NCBI RefSeq assembly: GCF_003008535.1
Contig: NZ_CP027666.1
Location: 248,001 to 312,000 of the forward strand
Source of the DNA: Ottowia oryzae
GTDB lineage: Bacteria; Pseudomonadota; Gammaproteobacteria; Burkholderiales; Burkholderiaceae_C
DNA length: 64,000 nucleotides
Reading direction: 5' to 3'
Below, one piece after another: positions 25,645-33,992 of this stretch. The notes beneath the pieces were generated by a model. It was given only the letters and a program-made list of their open reading frames with translations, was not told the DNA's origin and ran no database searches. Numbering within the stretch: the stretch's first letter is position 1; the number at the start of each line of letters is the position of its first letter. The translations under genes were made by a program, and so were the position numbers.

Positions 25645-25753
25645 GCAGCGCCAACGCTTCGTGCAAGACAGCCGACCGTGCGAGCGCCTCGTCGGCGCGG
25701 CTCTTCGCGTCAATCAAGTGTGCGGCGATGCCATGTGGAATTAACTCAGCCAT
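25448..25753 (-). CDS. Second small leftward gene inside the early region
   Basis: 101 aa from ATG 25753, with a consensus AGGAGG eight bases upstream. Helical, Ala/Leu-rich (ALARSAVLHEALALLIGDL), with a Pro-rich tail. No family recognised. Like the gene at 24428-24673 it opposes the early operon, so it might be expressed in the lysogen or act with antisense RNA effects. Confidence 0.6.
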   Translation of the reverse strand: MAELIPHGIAAHLIDAKSRADEALARSAVLHEALALLIGDLHRRGLTDALQLADRLEYAHRNPEICQLIPGAADIASVLAARIRGASLKPEPPTISPPQDG

Positions 25754-25789
25754 GTGTGTGCCTCCTGTGGCGATTGTGAAGGTTGCCCC

Positions 25790-26089
25790 ATGAGCGCCGA
25801 CGACCGCAACCTGACCCTGCGCACGCTGGATGTGCTGGAAGTCCTGTGCGGCTACGCCGCCTCCGGCGCCACCAACAGCGAGTTGGCTGCCGCCGCCAAG
25901 ACCACGCCGCCCAACATCACCAAGGTGATGGCGCAGCTGATCGCCAAGGGCTGGGCACGCAAGAGCGAAGAGAACGGCCGCTTCTTTCCAGCGCCCGCCT
26001 TCACGCGCCTCACTTTCCGCGTCACTGCCGACCTGGATCGCCTGCAAACCCGCCTGGACGACCAGCGCCGCGCCTTCACCGGCGCCTGA
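25790..26089 (+). CDS. IclR-type winged-helix protein
   Basis: 99 aa with an IclR-like winged HTH (LRTLDVLEVLCGYAASGATNSELAAA ... TTPPNITKVMAQLIAKGW) and no effector domain. Probably a small early transcription factor of the phage. Confidence 0.78.
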   Translation: MSADDRNLTLRTLDVLEVLCGYAASGATNSELAAAAKTTPPNITKVMAQLIAKGWARKSEENGRFFPAPAFTRLTFRVTADLDRLQTRLDDQRRAFTGA

Positions 26090-26126
26090 TCAGCCCCTTT
26101 TCCTCAACCAACCCGACCGATACACC

Positions 26127-26999
26127 ATGGCCCGCACTGCCACCACCAAAACCGCCCCTGCAGAGTCCCAGGACATCCTGCCCGCCATTGTTGAGCGCAC
26201 CGAAGCCGCCCAAGACCAGGCCGCAGCCGCAGCCGAGTCAGCGCGTGCGCTGGCGGCGCAGATCGGCTACGAGGGCGCCATCACCGTGGGCACCATCGAA
26301 GACGAGATTCGCTTCTACCAGCGCCGCAGCGTGGAAGCCCTGCTGGAGTGCGGCAAGCGCTTGCTGATCCTGAAGGAGCTGACGCCGCACGGTGAATTCG
26401 TTCAACGTTGCGAGCTACTTGGCTTCGCTGACCGCACAGCGCGCCGATTCATGCAGGCTGCAGCTAAGACCGCCAAATCGGCCAATTTGGCCGTTTTGAG
26501 CACACAGGTCAAATCTGCCAGTGCCTTCCTTGAGCTGGTCACGCACGACGACGATGAGCTGGAAGCGCTCAGCGACATGGACGAAATCGACCGCATGTCG
26601 GCGTCCGATCTGCGCGAGGCGCTCCGAAAACAGAAGCGAGAAACGGATCGGCATCAGTCCGTCAGCGCCGAACTCAGCCAGCAGCTGGCCGGCGAGCGCG
26701 CGGGCCGCAAGAAGCTGAGTCAACGCGACTGGCCTCAGGCGTTTGAAGGTCTGCGCAACCAGGCCCACGTGGCGCTGGGCGACATTGAAAAGTCCATCTG
26801 CCTGCTGGACGGCATCCGCGCCGAGGCCATCAAGGACGAAGCCGCAGCCGGTGCCGATGAGGATTCGTTGACGCAAGCACGCGAGGCGCTGGCCGATCAG
26901 CTGGCCGCCGGCTACCGACGCGCGCACCAGGCGCTGGACGGCTTCGCCACGCTGTTCAACCAGACGCTGGGTGCCTTCGGCACCACCGAAGCGCTGTAA
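26127..26999 (+). CDS. DUF3102-like phage protein
   Basis: 290 aa. An Ala-rich N-terminus, then the DUF3102-type core (about 65-115: CGKRLLILKELTPHGEFVQRC ... TARRFMQAA), a central acidic region, coiled coil, and a C-terminal helical domain. Seen near transposition genes in related phages; biochemical role unknown. Confidence 0.75.
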   Translation: MARTATTKTAPAESQDILPAIVERTEAAQDQAAAAAESARALAAQIGYEGAITVGTIEDEIRFYQRRSVEALLECGKRLLILKELTPHGEFVQRCELLGFADRTARRFMQAAAKTAKSANLAVLSTQVKSASAFLELVTHDDDELEALSDMDEIDRMSASDLREALRKQKRETDRHQSVSAELSQQLAGERAGRKKLSQRDWPQAFEGLRNQAHVALGDIEKSICLLDGIRAEAIKDEAAAGADEDSLTQAREALADQLAAGYRRAHQALDGFATLFNQTLGAFGTTEAL

Positions 27000-27024
27000 G
27001 ACCGCCGCCGCTACAGGACACCCG

Positions 27025-28848
27025 ATGCCCGCCGCCCTGCCGCCCGACGAGTTGGTACAGCTGTGCGCTTTGCGCGACCGCCTGGCCGCCGCCGCGCATG
27101 GCGAGGCCACGGCTCTCAAGACCGCCTATTTGGCCGACAAGACCGACAGCCTGGCCACGCTGCACCGCAAGCTGCGCGTGTACGCCGGCTACCGGCCGGA
27201 ACGCAAGGTGCGCAGCGACAAGGGGCGCACCCGCCTGCCGGCCGACACGCTGGACTTCATCGCCAGCACGCGGCTGGCGTCCCAGCGGCAGAACGCCCAC
27301 GGGCATGCCACCAAGCCGATCGGCGTGGCCATGAATGTGGCCGAGCAAAACGGGTTTGAGGTCAATGTCACCCCGGGCCGCGTGGCATCGCTGCTGCGCA
27401 GCCGGCAGATGGACATGAAGACCCAGGCCAACGCGCGCAACCACCTGCGCCTGCGCAGCCTGTTTCCCAACCACGTCCATCAAATCGACCCGTCCCTGTG
27501 CCTGATGTACTACATGGGTGGGCGCCAGGTCATCATGAACGAGGCCAGGTTCAACAAGAACAAGCCCGTGGCGATGGAGCGCGTGAAGCTGAAGGTGTGG
27601 CGCTACACCCGCTACGACCATGCCAGCCGCTGCATCGACGTGCGCTACTACGAGGCCGCTGGCGAAAACCAGGCCAGCCTGTTCGACTTCCTCATGCACA
27701 CCTGGGGCGCGTTTGAAGGGCGCCTGTCGCACGGCGTGCCGCAGATGCTGCTGTGGGACAAAGGCAGCGCCAACACCAGCACCGGCGTGCGCCGCCTGCT
27801 GGATGCGCTGGGGGTCAACCATGAAACCCACGCCGCTCACCACGCCTGGGTCAAGGGTGGCGTGGAAAGCGCCAACTACATCGTTGAGCGCCAGTTTGAA
27901 AGCCGCTTGCGCGCCGAGCCAGTCACCACGGTGGAACAGCTGAATGCCGCCGCCGCCGCCTGGGTGCGCGACTACAACGCCAATGCCATCGCCCACGTCG
28001 ATGCCCGCGTGCGCTGCGACGATGGTGAACAGCGCGTGCGCGATGACCTGTGGAGCCTGATTCTGCAAACGCCGGGCGCGCTGGTTGAGCTGCCCGCCCG
28101 CGATGTGTGCGCGTGGTTCATGACCGGCAAGGAACACACCCGCATGGTGCGCGACAGCCGCATCACCTTCGTGCACCCGCAATCTGGCCGCAGTGAGCTG
28201 TACGACCTGACGCCCTGGGCGGGCGAGATCTACAACGGCCAAAAACTGGATCTGGTGCCGCTGCTGATGGCGGACTGCGCCCTGCGCGTGATGCTGCCTT
28301 CGGCAGACGGGAGCGACCGATTCATTGAAGTGGAGCCGGTGCGCGAGTTCGACGCCTACGGCCGCCCGTTGTCTGCGCCGGTCATTGGACTGGAGCGCCG
28401 CCAGGCGCCGCACACCGCTGCGCAGGAGGTGGCCAAGCGCCTCACCGAAGTGACCTGGGGTGCGGGCACGTCCACCGCCGAGGCTGAAAAGCTGCGCGAC
28501 AAGAACGCGCGCCCATTCGCCCACCTGAATGACGGCAAGGGCGCCGTGGCGCATTCCCACCTGGGCAAGACAGAACTGCCCGCGCGCCTGCTGCCCGATG
28601 CCGAGCAGGTGCAAACGGCCGCCATTGCGGGCCGCCGAGCAGCAGAAAAGGTGGCCCCGCTGCTGAATCACTTCCAAGCCACGCGCGCCCTGAAAGAGCG
28701 CGGCGTGGCGATGAACCCCGAGCGCGTTTCCCAGCTGCGCGCCTGGTACCCCGACGGTGTGCCAGAGAACGAGCTGGACAACCTGCAACACCGCCTCACG
28801 GTGCGCGCTGGTCTGCGCGTTGTCGGCGGCGGCGGTGCAACCGAGTGA
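27025..28848 (+). CDS. MuA-like DDE transposase
   Basis: 607 aa from ATG 27025. N-terminal DNA-binding part, then the RNase H-fold core with HQIDPSLCLMYY (first Asp), MLLWDKGSANTS (second Asp) and GGVESANYIVERQF (Glu), then the Mu-transposase C-terminal beta-barrel (about 375-455) and a helical tail. It cuts and joins phage ends for integration and replicative transposition. The barrel ends with YGRPLSAPVIG, which recurs in the small protein at 24379-24582. Confidence 0.95.
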   Translation: MPAALPPDELVQLCALRDRLAAAAHGEATALKTAYLADKTDSLATLHRKLRVYAGYRPERKVRSDKGRTRLPADTLDFIASTRLASQRQNAHGHATKPIGVAMNVAEQNGFEVNVTPGRVASLLRSRQMDMKTQANARNHLRLRSLFPNHVHQIDPSLCLMYYMGGRQVIMNEARFNKNKPVAMERVKLKVWRYTRYDHASRCIDVRYYEAAGENQASLFDFLMHTWGAFEGRLSHGVPQMLLWDKGSANTSTGVRRLLDALGVNHETHAAHHAWVKGGVESANYIVERQFESRLRAEPVTTVEQLNAAAAAWVRDYNANAIAHVDARVRCDDGEQRVRDDLWSLILQTPGALVELPARDVCAWFMTGKEHTRMVRDSRITFVHPQSGRSELYDLTPWAGEIYNGQKLDLVPLLMADCALRVMLPSADGSDRFIEVEPVREFDAYGRPLSAPVIGLERRQAPHTAAQEVAKRLTEVTWGAGTSTAEAEKLRDKNARPFAHLNDGKGAVAHSHLGKTELPARLLPDAEQVQTAAIAGRRAAEKVAPLLNHFQATRALKERGVAMNPERVSQLRAWYPDGVPENELDNLQHRLTVRAGLRVVGGGGATE

Positions 28849-28859
28849 AGGAATTTCCC

Positions 28860-29081
28860 ATGGCCAGATCAGAACTCAGCCCTGTCGAGCTCAGCCTCGT
28901 CGGCGCTTTCATGGACACGCTGGAGCACGTGCTGGGCGACAAGCCCAGCGCCGCCCAGCGCGTCGAAGCGATCAACGCCGGCGTGTATTTCGTGGTGGCT
29001 GCTGCCCGCGCCTGCGGTGTTCAGGCGCTGACCGCCAAGAGCCTGCGCGCCGCCGCCGATCTGTTGGACGGTGCCGCGTGA
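28860..29081 (+). CDS. Small helical protein between transposase and ATPase
   Basis: 73 aa; start 11 bases after the transposase stop. Mostly helical (SLVGAFMDTLEHVLGD; AINAGVYFVVAAARACGV). No family recognised; a plausible accessory of the transposition complex by position. Confidence 0.7.
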   Translation: MARSELSPVELSLVGAFMDTLEHVLGDKPSAAQRVEAINAGVYFVVAAARACGVQALTAKSLRAAADLLDGAA

Positions 29082-29094
29082 CGGCCCGCGCCCC

Positions 29095-29131
29095 AAAAGA
29101 AAACGCCCCGCAGGTTGCAGCCTGCAGGGCG
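29095..29131 (-). terminator. Minus-strand terminator inside the early operon
   Basis: On the minus strand CGCCCTGCAGG and CCTGCGGGGCG form an 11-bp stem with one G-T pair, loop CTGCAA, followed by TTTTCTTTT. It would stop leftward transcripts entering the early region and carries the 16-mer also found at 24090-24105. Confidence 0.65.
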
Positions 29132-29212
29132 CCTGCCAACGACGCCATCGCGCCGCTGGCCATTCCAACCCCAGCCGAAATCAACCAAAACCCAACCGAA
29201 GAGGAAGCACCC

Positions 29213-30118
29213 ATGTTACTCCAGTACACCCCCGTTCATCAGCCCGCGCTGAAGCACTTCGGCCTGCCCCGGTCGCCCTTCGTGGACGACGTGCAGTCGC
29301 TGAATGATGTGTTTGAGTCGGTCAGTTCGCGCTACGCCCGCGTCGCGCTGATGGACGCTGCGCGCAACCACGGCTTCATGGCACTGATCGGCGAGTCCGG
29401 TGCGGGCAAGACCACGCTGCTGGAGGCGCTGGAACAGCGGATCATCGATGAGGGCCAGGACATCGTGCTGATCAAGCCCTACACGCTGGCCATGGAAGCC
29501 AACGACAGCAAGGGCAAGACGCTGCGCTCCACGCACATTGCCGAGGCCATCGCCTACCAGCTGGACCCGCAGCTGAAGATCAAGAGCAGCCCGCAAGGCC
29601 GCTTCGACCAGCTGCACAAGCTCCTGCGCGATAGCTGCCGCGCCGGGCGCCGCCACCTTCTTGTGATCGACGAAGCGCACTGCTTGCCGATTGCCACACT
29701 GAAGCACCTCAAGCGCTTCATCGAGCTGAAGGACGGCCTGCGCCGCGTGATGGGCGTGCTGCTGATCGCCCAGCCCGAGCTGCGCAACCTGCTGCACAGC
29801 CAGAACCGCGAGGTGCGCGAGGTGATGCAGCGGTGCGAGCTGGTGGAGCTGGACCCGCTGGACAACGACCTGGAGGGCTACATCGCCCACAAGTTTCAGC
29901 GCTTTGACCTGCGGCCAGACGACGTGTTTGAGCCAGACGCCTTCAACGCCATCCGTGAGCGCCTGATTCATGTGCCGCGCGGCGTGAAGGCCGGCGAGAA
30001 AGGCTCTGTCAGCACCTGCTACCCGCTGGCCGTGCACAACCTGATCGCTCGCGCCATGAATGCCGCCGCCGATGCCGGCTACCCCAAGGTGGACGCCGCC
30101 GTGGTCGCCGTTTGCTGA
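29213..30118 (+). CDS. MuB-like AAA+ target-selection ATPase
   Basis: 301 aa. Walker A GESGAGKTTL near residue 60, Walker B HLLVIDEAH near residue 150, then the sensor region. MuB binds target DNA, activates the transposase and gives target immunity. ATG 29213 is chosen because GAGGAAGC lies before it; GTG 29078, overlapping the previous stop, would add 45 residues. A C-terminal helical domain (about 215-301) follows the ATPase core. Confidence 0.92.
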   Translation: MLLQYTPVHQPALKHFGLPRSPFVDDVQSLNDVFESVSSRYARVALMDAARNHGFMALIGESGAGKTTLLEALEQRIIDEGQDIVLIKPYTLAMEANDSKGKTLRSTHIAEAIAYQLDPQLKIKSSPQGRFDQLHKLLRDSCRAGRRHLLVIDEAHCLPIATLKHLKRFIELKDGLRRVMGVLLIAQPELRNLLHSQNREVREVMQRCELVELDPLDNDLEGYIAHKFQRFDLRPDDVFEPDAFNAIRERLIHVPRGVKAGEKGSVSTCYPLAVHNLIARAMNAAADAGYPKVDAAVVAVC

Positions 30119-30133
30119 GCGAGGGCAACTGAC

Positions 30134-30307
30134 ATGCGCACCTTCCTGATCACTGTGACGTGCCTTGGCCGCGCGTACGTGTACTGCCGCCTTCTGCCCG
30201 AAGCTGCCGACGCAGCCGCGTGGGCGATTCGCAAGTTCCCGCAGCGCTGCGCCGTTTCGGTGCTGGCGCTGACACCGCCCGCGCCGTTGTCGCGCGAGTT
30301 GCTTTGA
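30134..30307 (+). CDS. Small phage protein (57 aa)
   Basis: 57 aa: MRTFLITVT start with short strands, two Cys and a Pro-rich end. RBS GAGGG lies 10 bases upstream. It resembles small conserved early proteins of B3-like phages in size and N-terminus; function unknown. Confidence 0.6.
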   Translation: MRTFLITVTCLGRAYVYCRLLPEAADAAAWAIRKFPQRCAVSVLALTPPAPLSRELL

Positions 30308-30317
30308 AAGGGCTGAC

Positions 30318-30533
30318 ATGGCTTCACTTCATCCCAACCGGGGCCTGCGGGCTGCCGGCCCAGTCCTGCCAGCGCCCGACATCAACGATTGCGGTCGCCG
30401 CACGCCGCGCACCCTGCAGCAGGCGTTTCCTGAATCCGAGGGCTATCGCTTCGCGTTTCACGGCCCGTACGGCCTAACGCTGAGCGAGCGCCTGGCCGCC
30501 CGCTTCTGGCGCCTGCTTGGAGCGCAATCATGA
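30318..30533 (+). CDS. Small phage protein (71 aa)
   Basis: 71 aa with a Pro-rich first half and a helical C-terminus (LSERLAARFWRLLG). It overlaps the next start by four bases (ATGA). No domain recognised. Confidence 0.62.
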   Translation: MASLHPNRGLRAAGPVLPAPDINDCGRRTPRTLQQAFPESEGYRFAFHGPYGLTLSERLAARFWRLLGAQS

Positions 30534-30919
30534 GCGGCGCCAGCCTGAACCCGCGCGACGAAGCCATCGTCCGCATCGTGCACGCACGCGGCACAGTCAA
30601 CCTCAGCGAGCTGCTGACAGACTTCCGCGCCCGGCCGATGTGCGTCGACACCGCCCGCAAAGCGCTGGCCCGCCTGGTCACGCTGGGCTGGCTGGTGCGC
30701 TTCGGCCATCGCGGCACGCTGTGGTCTATCAGCCGCAGCGCGCAGCCGCACGTCTCCGAAGGCGCCCGCCTGCCGACCAGGCCGGGCAACCAGCGTGCCG
30801 CTGCATGCGACGCGCGCTCGCCCATGTCCAGGCCCTGCTATGCGGCGGCCTGCAGCGCCCCGGTGCGGGCCGGCGCGGCCGACTTCCTGGCCGTTCCCTC
30901 GCTGGGGCCATTCCGATGA
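30530..30919 (+). CDS. Winged-helix phage protein
   Basis: 129 aa. Residues about 8-65 form a likely winged helix (EAIVRIVHARGTVNLSELL ... ARKALARLVTLGWLVRF), followed by an unstructured tail with three Cys. Probably DNA-binding. Overlaps the next gene by ATGA. Confidence 0.7.
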   Translation: MSGASLNPRDEAIVRIVHARGTVNLSELLTDFRARPMCVDTARKALARLVTLGWLVRFGHRGTLWSISRSAQPHVSEGARLPTRPGNQRAAACDARSPMSRPCYAAACSAPVRAGAADFLAVPSLGPFR

Positions 30920-31173
30920 GCCGCGGGACGCCTGACCACGCGGCAGATGCCGACGCACGCGAACGGGCCGATCTGGCCGCCGCGCTTATCGATCAGGGCT
31001 TCACCGCCGGCGCGTCGCCCGAGCGGCTGCTGGAGGCGCTGCTCGCCGCCTACGTCGCTGTTGCCGAAGTGCACCCCTGCTGTACCGCTGCGGGGGCCGC
31101 TGCCTTGCAGCGCTATGCCTTCCGACTGTGGCGCACCGCAGAGTTCGGATCGGCTGCCTCACACCTTCACTGA
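30916..31173 (+). CDS. Small helical phage protein (85 aa)
   Basis: 85 aa, helical, with paired Cys in HPCCTA. Coupled to the preceding gene by ATGA. No family recognised. Confidence 0.6.
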   Translation: MSRGTPDHAADADARERADLAAALIDQGFTAGASPERLLEALLAAYVAVAEVHPCCTAAGAAALQRYAFRLWRTAEFGSAASHLH

Positions 31174-31190
31174 CCCACCGGAGCACACCC

Positions 31191-31742
31191 ATGACAACAC
31201 TCGAAGAAATTCAAAAGCGCGCCGCCACCCTCAGCGAAGCCCGCGACAAGCTGAGCGAGCTGCTCGCCACCATGCAGGCCGGCATCGACGTGGTCAAGAA
31301 CGAAAACTTTGCCGGCATTCGCGGCCTGGCACGCCGCGTTGCCAAGCAGCACAACGACCTGGCCGAGCTCATCCAGGCCAACCCCGCCTTGTTCGAGAAG
31401 CCGCGCACCTACGTCGTCGACGGCCTGAAGTTCGGCCTGCAAAAGCAGAAAGGCAGCCTGTCCTGGGACGACGACGAGAAGCTGTGCCAGCGCCTGCGCA
31501 GTCTGGCCCGTAGCGGCGCTCTCACGCCCGAGCAGGTGACCCTGTGCATCCGCACGAAGGAAACGCCCGTCGCCGCTGCGCTGGAAAAGCTGGACGCGAA
31601 CATCATCAAGCGCCTGGGCATCACCGTGGCCGCCGACACCGACGCCACGCTGATCAAGAGCGTGGACAGCGAGATCGAGAAGGCCGTCAACGCCGTGATC
31701 CGCGAGGCCACCAAAGACGCCAATGCAGAGGTGACGCCATGA
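31191..31742 (+). CDS. Gam-like host-nuclease inhibitor (tentative)
   Basis: 183 aa. N-terminal long helices, then NPALFEKPRTYVVDGLKFG with a following GSLSW strand and C-terminal helices. This layout resembles Mu Gam, a Ku-like protein that binds DNA ends and blocks exonucleases; similarity in the C-terminal third is weak. RBS GGAG precedes ATG 31191. Alternative: an unrelated early protein of similar length. Confidence 0.5.
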   Translation: MTTLEEIQKRAATLSEARDKLSELLATMQAGIDVVKNENFAGIRGLARRVAKQHNDLAELIQANPALFEKPRTYVVDGLKFGLQKQKGSLSWDDDEKLCQRLRSLARSGALTPEQVTLCIRTKETPVAAALEKLDANIIKRLGITVAADTDATLIKSVDSEIEKAVNAVIREATKDANAEVTP

Positions 31743-31948
31743 ACCGCGCGGCCACCGCTGCGGCCCTGGGCGCCACTGCGGCCGACCTTCTCAGCCTGGC
31801 GCGCACGCTGGAGACGGTGGTTCAACCGCCCGGCGATCCGATAGATCCGAGCGAGGCCGATCACCTCGCGTGGGCCGACGAGGCCCGTGTGTCTGCAGGC
31901 GCGTGCGTTGCAGCCATCAACCACCTGAACGGCGTCAGCCCCGAATGA
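31739..31948 (+). CDS. Small acidic phage protein (69 aa)
   Basis: 69 aa, Ala-rich and acidic, overlapping both neighbours by ATGA-type junctions, which supports translation. No domain seen. Confidence 0.6.
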   Translation: MNRAATAAALGATAADLLSLARTLETVVQPPGDPIDPSEADHLAWADEARVSAGACVAAINHLNGVSPE

Positions 31949-32187
31949 GCGCAGACCGCTTCGCCCAACGCAAGGCCGCCCAGGGCTACCGCAGCCCCGG
32001 CATGCGCGATGCCTGCTGCAACTGCGTCCATCGCAGCGCCGGCGCCATAACGTTCGACGGCGGCCGAGCCACGGGCTACGACTGCACGCTCGGCAAGTTC
32101 CTCGTTGTGCCGCAAGGCATCTGCGACCGCTACGCACCCGCCGTCATCGCCCGCAAGCCCACACCAAAGAAGGAGAACGACCAATGA
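31945..32187 (+). CDS. Small Cys-rich, probably zinc-binding protein
   Basis: 80 aa with Cys residues in CCNCVHR, YDCTL and GICDRY: a CxxC...C...C pattern of small phage zinc-binding proteins. Coupled at both ends. Role unknown. Confidence 0.65.
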   Translation: MSADRFAQRKAAQGYRSPGMRDACCNCVHRSAGAITFDGGRATGYDCTLGKFLVVPQGICDRYAPAVIARKPTPKKENDQ

Positions 32188-32360
32188 AAAGCTACGAACA
32201 GATTGCCGAGGCCATGTACCGGGCCTGGGTGAAAGAGCGCGAGAGCCGAGAGGTCGTCCTCGGCCGCTACCTTGCCTGGAGTGCGCTGAGTGACGATGGC
32301 AAAGCCGCCTGGATCGCCGCCGCCAAACAAGCCGCCGCCGAGCTGGCGCTGGTCCACTGA
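32184..32360 (+). CDS. Small phage protein (58 aa)
   Basis: 58 aa, helical (YEQIAEAMYRAWVKE), with RBS AAGGAG ten bases upstream of ATG 32184 and overlap with the previous stop. Function unknown. Confidence 0.65.
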   Translation: MKSYEQIAEAMYRAWVKERESREVVLGRYLAWSALSDDGKAAWIAAAKQAAAELALVH

Positions 32361-32370
32361 AAGGGCCGAC

Positions 32371-33282
32371 ATGTTCAAGCAACTCAAGCTCTATCAGATC
32401 GGCGCCGCATGGCCCACCGCCGCCGCCCAGCTGGAAGAAGCGCTGGCGCAGGAGCCCTTCACGCCCTGCACGGCCACCCAGCAGCGCAGCACCGGCTGGA
32501 TTCCCCCGCGCGGCGAAGCGCACGGCGCCCTGGTCGAAGCGGTGGACGGCGATTGGATCGCGCGCTTCCAGATTGAAACCAAGTCAGTGCCCGGCGACGC
32601 GGTTCGCGAGCATGCCGAAGCGGCGGCCGCTGAGATCGAGAAGACCACCGGCCGCAAGCCGGGCAAGAAGGAGCTGCGCGACCTGCGTGACGACGCCCTG
32701 CAGGCGCTGCTGCCCAGCGCATTCCCACGGCGCACCGTGGTCACCGCCTGGATCGACCCGGTTCGCCGCTGGCTGGTGCTGGACACCTGCACCGTCAGCA
32801 AGGCCGATGAGCTGGTGACCAGCCTGGTGCGCGTGGCGGGCAAGGGCTTTGAAGTGCGGCTGCTGCACACCCAGCAAACGCCCCAAGCCGTGATGGCCGC
32901 GTGGCTGGCCGCCGATTCGGCCGACAAGCTGCCGGATGCCTTCCACGTTGAGCGCGAGTGCGAGCTGAAGGGCAGCGGCGACGAGCCAGCGCTCGTTCGA
33001 TTCAGCCGCCACGACCTGGCGACCGACGAGATCCGTCAGCACATCGCCGAAGGCAAGCTGCCGACCAAGCTGGCTCTGGGCTGGCAGGGCCGCGTTGCCT
33101 TCACGCTGACCCACACGTTCGACCTGCGCCGCATAGCGTTTCAAGAGGGCGTGTTCGAGAAGACCGACGCCAACGCCGACGCAGACCGTTTTGAAGCCGA
33201 CGTGGCCTTGGCTACGGGCGAGCTGGGCGGGCTGATCACCGACCTGGTCGACGCGCTGGGTGGACTGGAGCGGCTGACATGA
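32371..33282 (+). CDS. rdgC: Phage-encoded RdgC recombination-associated protein
   Basis: 303 aa, full length for RdgC. N-terminal FKQLKLYQIGAAW, the GWIPPR segment, the KPGKKELRDLRDDAL helix and VWIDP-like TAWIDPVRRWLVLD are all diagnostic. RdgC forms a ring on duplex DNA and restrains RecA. A phage copy beside Gam-like and HU genes suggests control of host recombination during replicative transposition. Coupled to the next gene by ATGA. Confidence 0.92.
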   Translation: MFKQLKLYQIGAAWPTAAAQLEEALAQEPFTPCTATQQRSTGWIPPRGEAHGALVEAVDGDWIARFQIETKSVPGDAVREHAEAAAAEIEKTTGRKPGKKELRDLRDDALQALLPSAFPRRTVVTAWIDPVRRWLVLDTCTVSKADELVTSLVRVAGKGFEVRLLHTQQTPQAVMAAWLAADSADKLPDAFHVERECELKGSGDEPALVRFSRHDLATDEIRQHIAEGKLPTKLALGWQGRVAFTLTHTFDLRRIAFQEGVFEKTDANADADRFEADVALATGELGGLITDLVDALGGLERLT

Positions 33283-33500
33283 GCGCGCCCACAGCCAAGC
33301 AGTTGTCCTCCCGCCATGTGCGCACCCTGCGCACCTTCCGTAAGCGCGTGATTGACATGGCCGCGCAGTGGGAGGACGTCGATCAGTTCTGCCTGAACCG
33401 CTTGAGCGAACTGGTCGACGAACTGGAGCAAGCCGCAGTCGATATCACCCCCGACGACGCGCCCAGCGCGCGCGACCCCTACGGCACCGGGGGCGAGTAG
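33279..33500 (+). CDS. Small phage protein (73 aa)
   Basis: 73 aa: basic N-terminus ([14 protein letters not shown]), helical centre, acidic C-terminus. Overlaps the rdgC stop by ATGA. No family recognised. Confidence 0.62.
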   Translation: MSAPTAKQLSSRHVRTLRTFRKRVIDMAAQWEDVDQFCLNRLSELVDELEQAAVDITPDDAPSARDPYGTGGE

Positions 33501-33574
33501 CCGCAACGCATCGAACCCGGCTTCCGGTGTCCGTCAACACCGGGCTTCAACACCAACCATCGAAAGAGCTAACC

Positions 33575-33847
33575 GTGAACAAGACTGAACTGATCGAACA
33601 CATTGCCAAGAACGCCGACCTTTCCAAAGCTGCGGCCACCCGCGCGCTGGAGGCGACCATGGGCGCCATCACGAGCACGCTGCGCAAAGGCGGCGCCGTC
33701 ACGCTGGTGGGCTTCGGAACCTTCGCTGTGGGCAAGCGCGCCGCGCGCACCGGGCGCAATCCGCGCACCGGCGCCGCCGTGAAGATCAAAGCCGCCAAGG
33801 TGCCCAAGTTCAAGGCCGGCAAGGGCCTGAAAGACGCGGTGAACTGA
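33575..33847 (+). CDS. HU-family DNA-binding protein
   Basis: 90 aa, exact HU length, GTG start. Contains the helical dimer core, [21 protein letters not shown] (the beta-arm motif) and a final [12 protein letters not shown] helix. Mu transposition needs HU for the transpososome, so a phage copy makes sense. Confidence 0.93.
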   Translation: MNKTELIEHIAKNADLSKAAATRALEATMGAITSTLRKGGAVTLVGFGTFAVGKRAARTGRNPRTGAAVKIKAAKVPKFKAGKGLKDAVN

Positions 33848-33866
33848 ATCGGGATGTTGACCATGC

Positions 33867-33992
33867 ATGCACACGGCTGCCTGGACGATTTGGGACGGGG
33901 TTGCGGCGCTGATCGGTGCCGAGCAGGTACCGATGCCGCACCTCGGCCAGAAAACGGCGCCAGCGGCTCGGAATCCGCGCCGGCCGATTTGA
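33867..33992 (+). CDS. Short frame upstream of the HTH gene
   Basis: 41 aa (MHTAAWTIWDGVAALIG ... ARNPRRPI). It looks like genuine protein, and its TGA overlaps the ATG of the next gene (TGATG). It may be a separate coupled gene or the N-terminus of the next protein split by a frameshift. Confidence 0.45.
   Translation: MHTAAWTIWDGVAALIGAEQVPMPHLGQKTAPAARNPRRPI

Noticed and set aside
29078..29212. N-terminal extension of the MuB-like ATPase from GTG 29078
   Set aside because: The extension is low-complexity, contains the terminator hairpin, and ATG 29213 has a better RBS. Kept only as an alternative.
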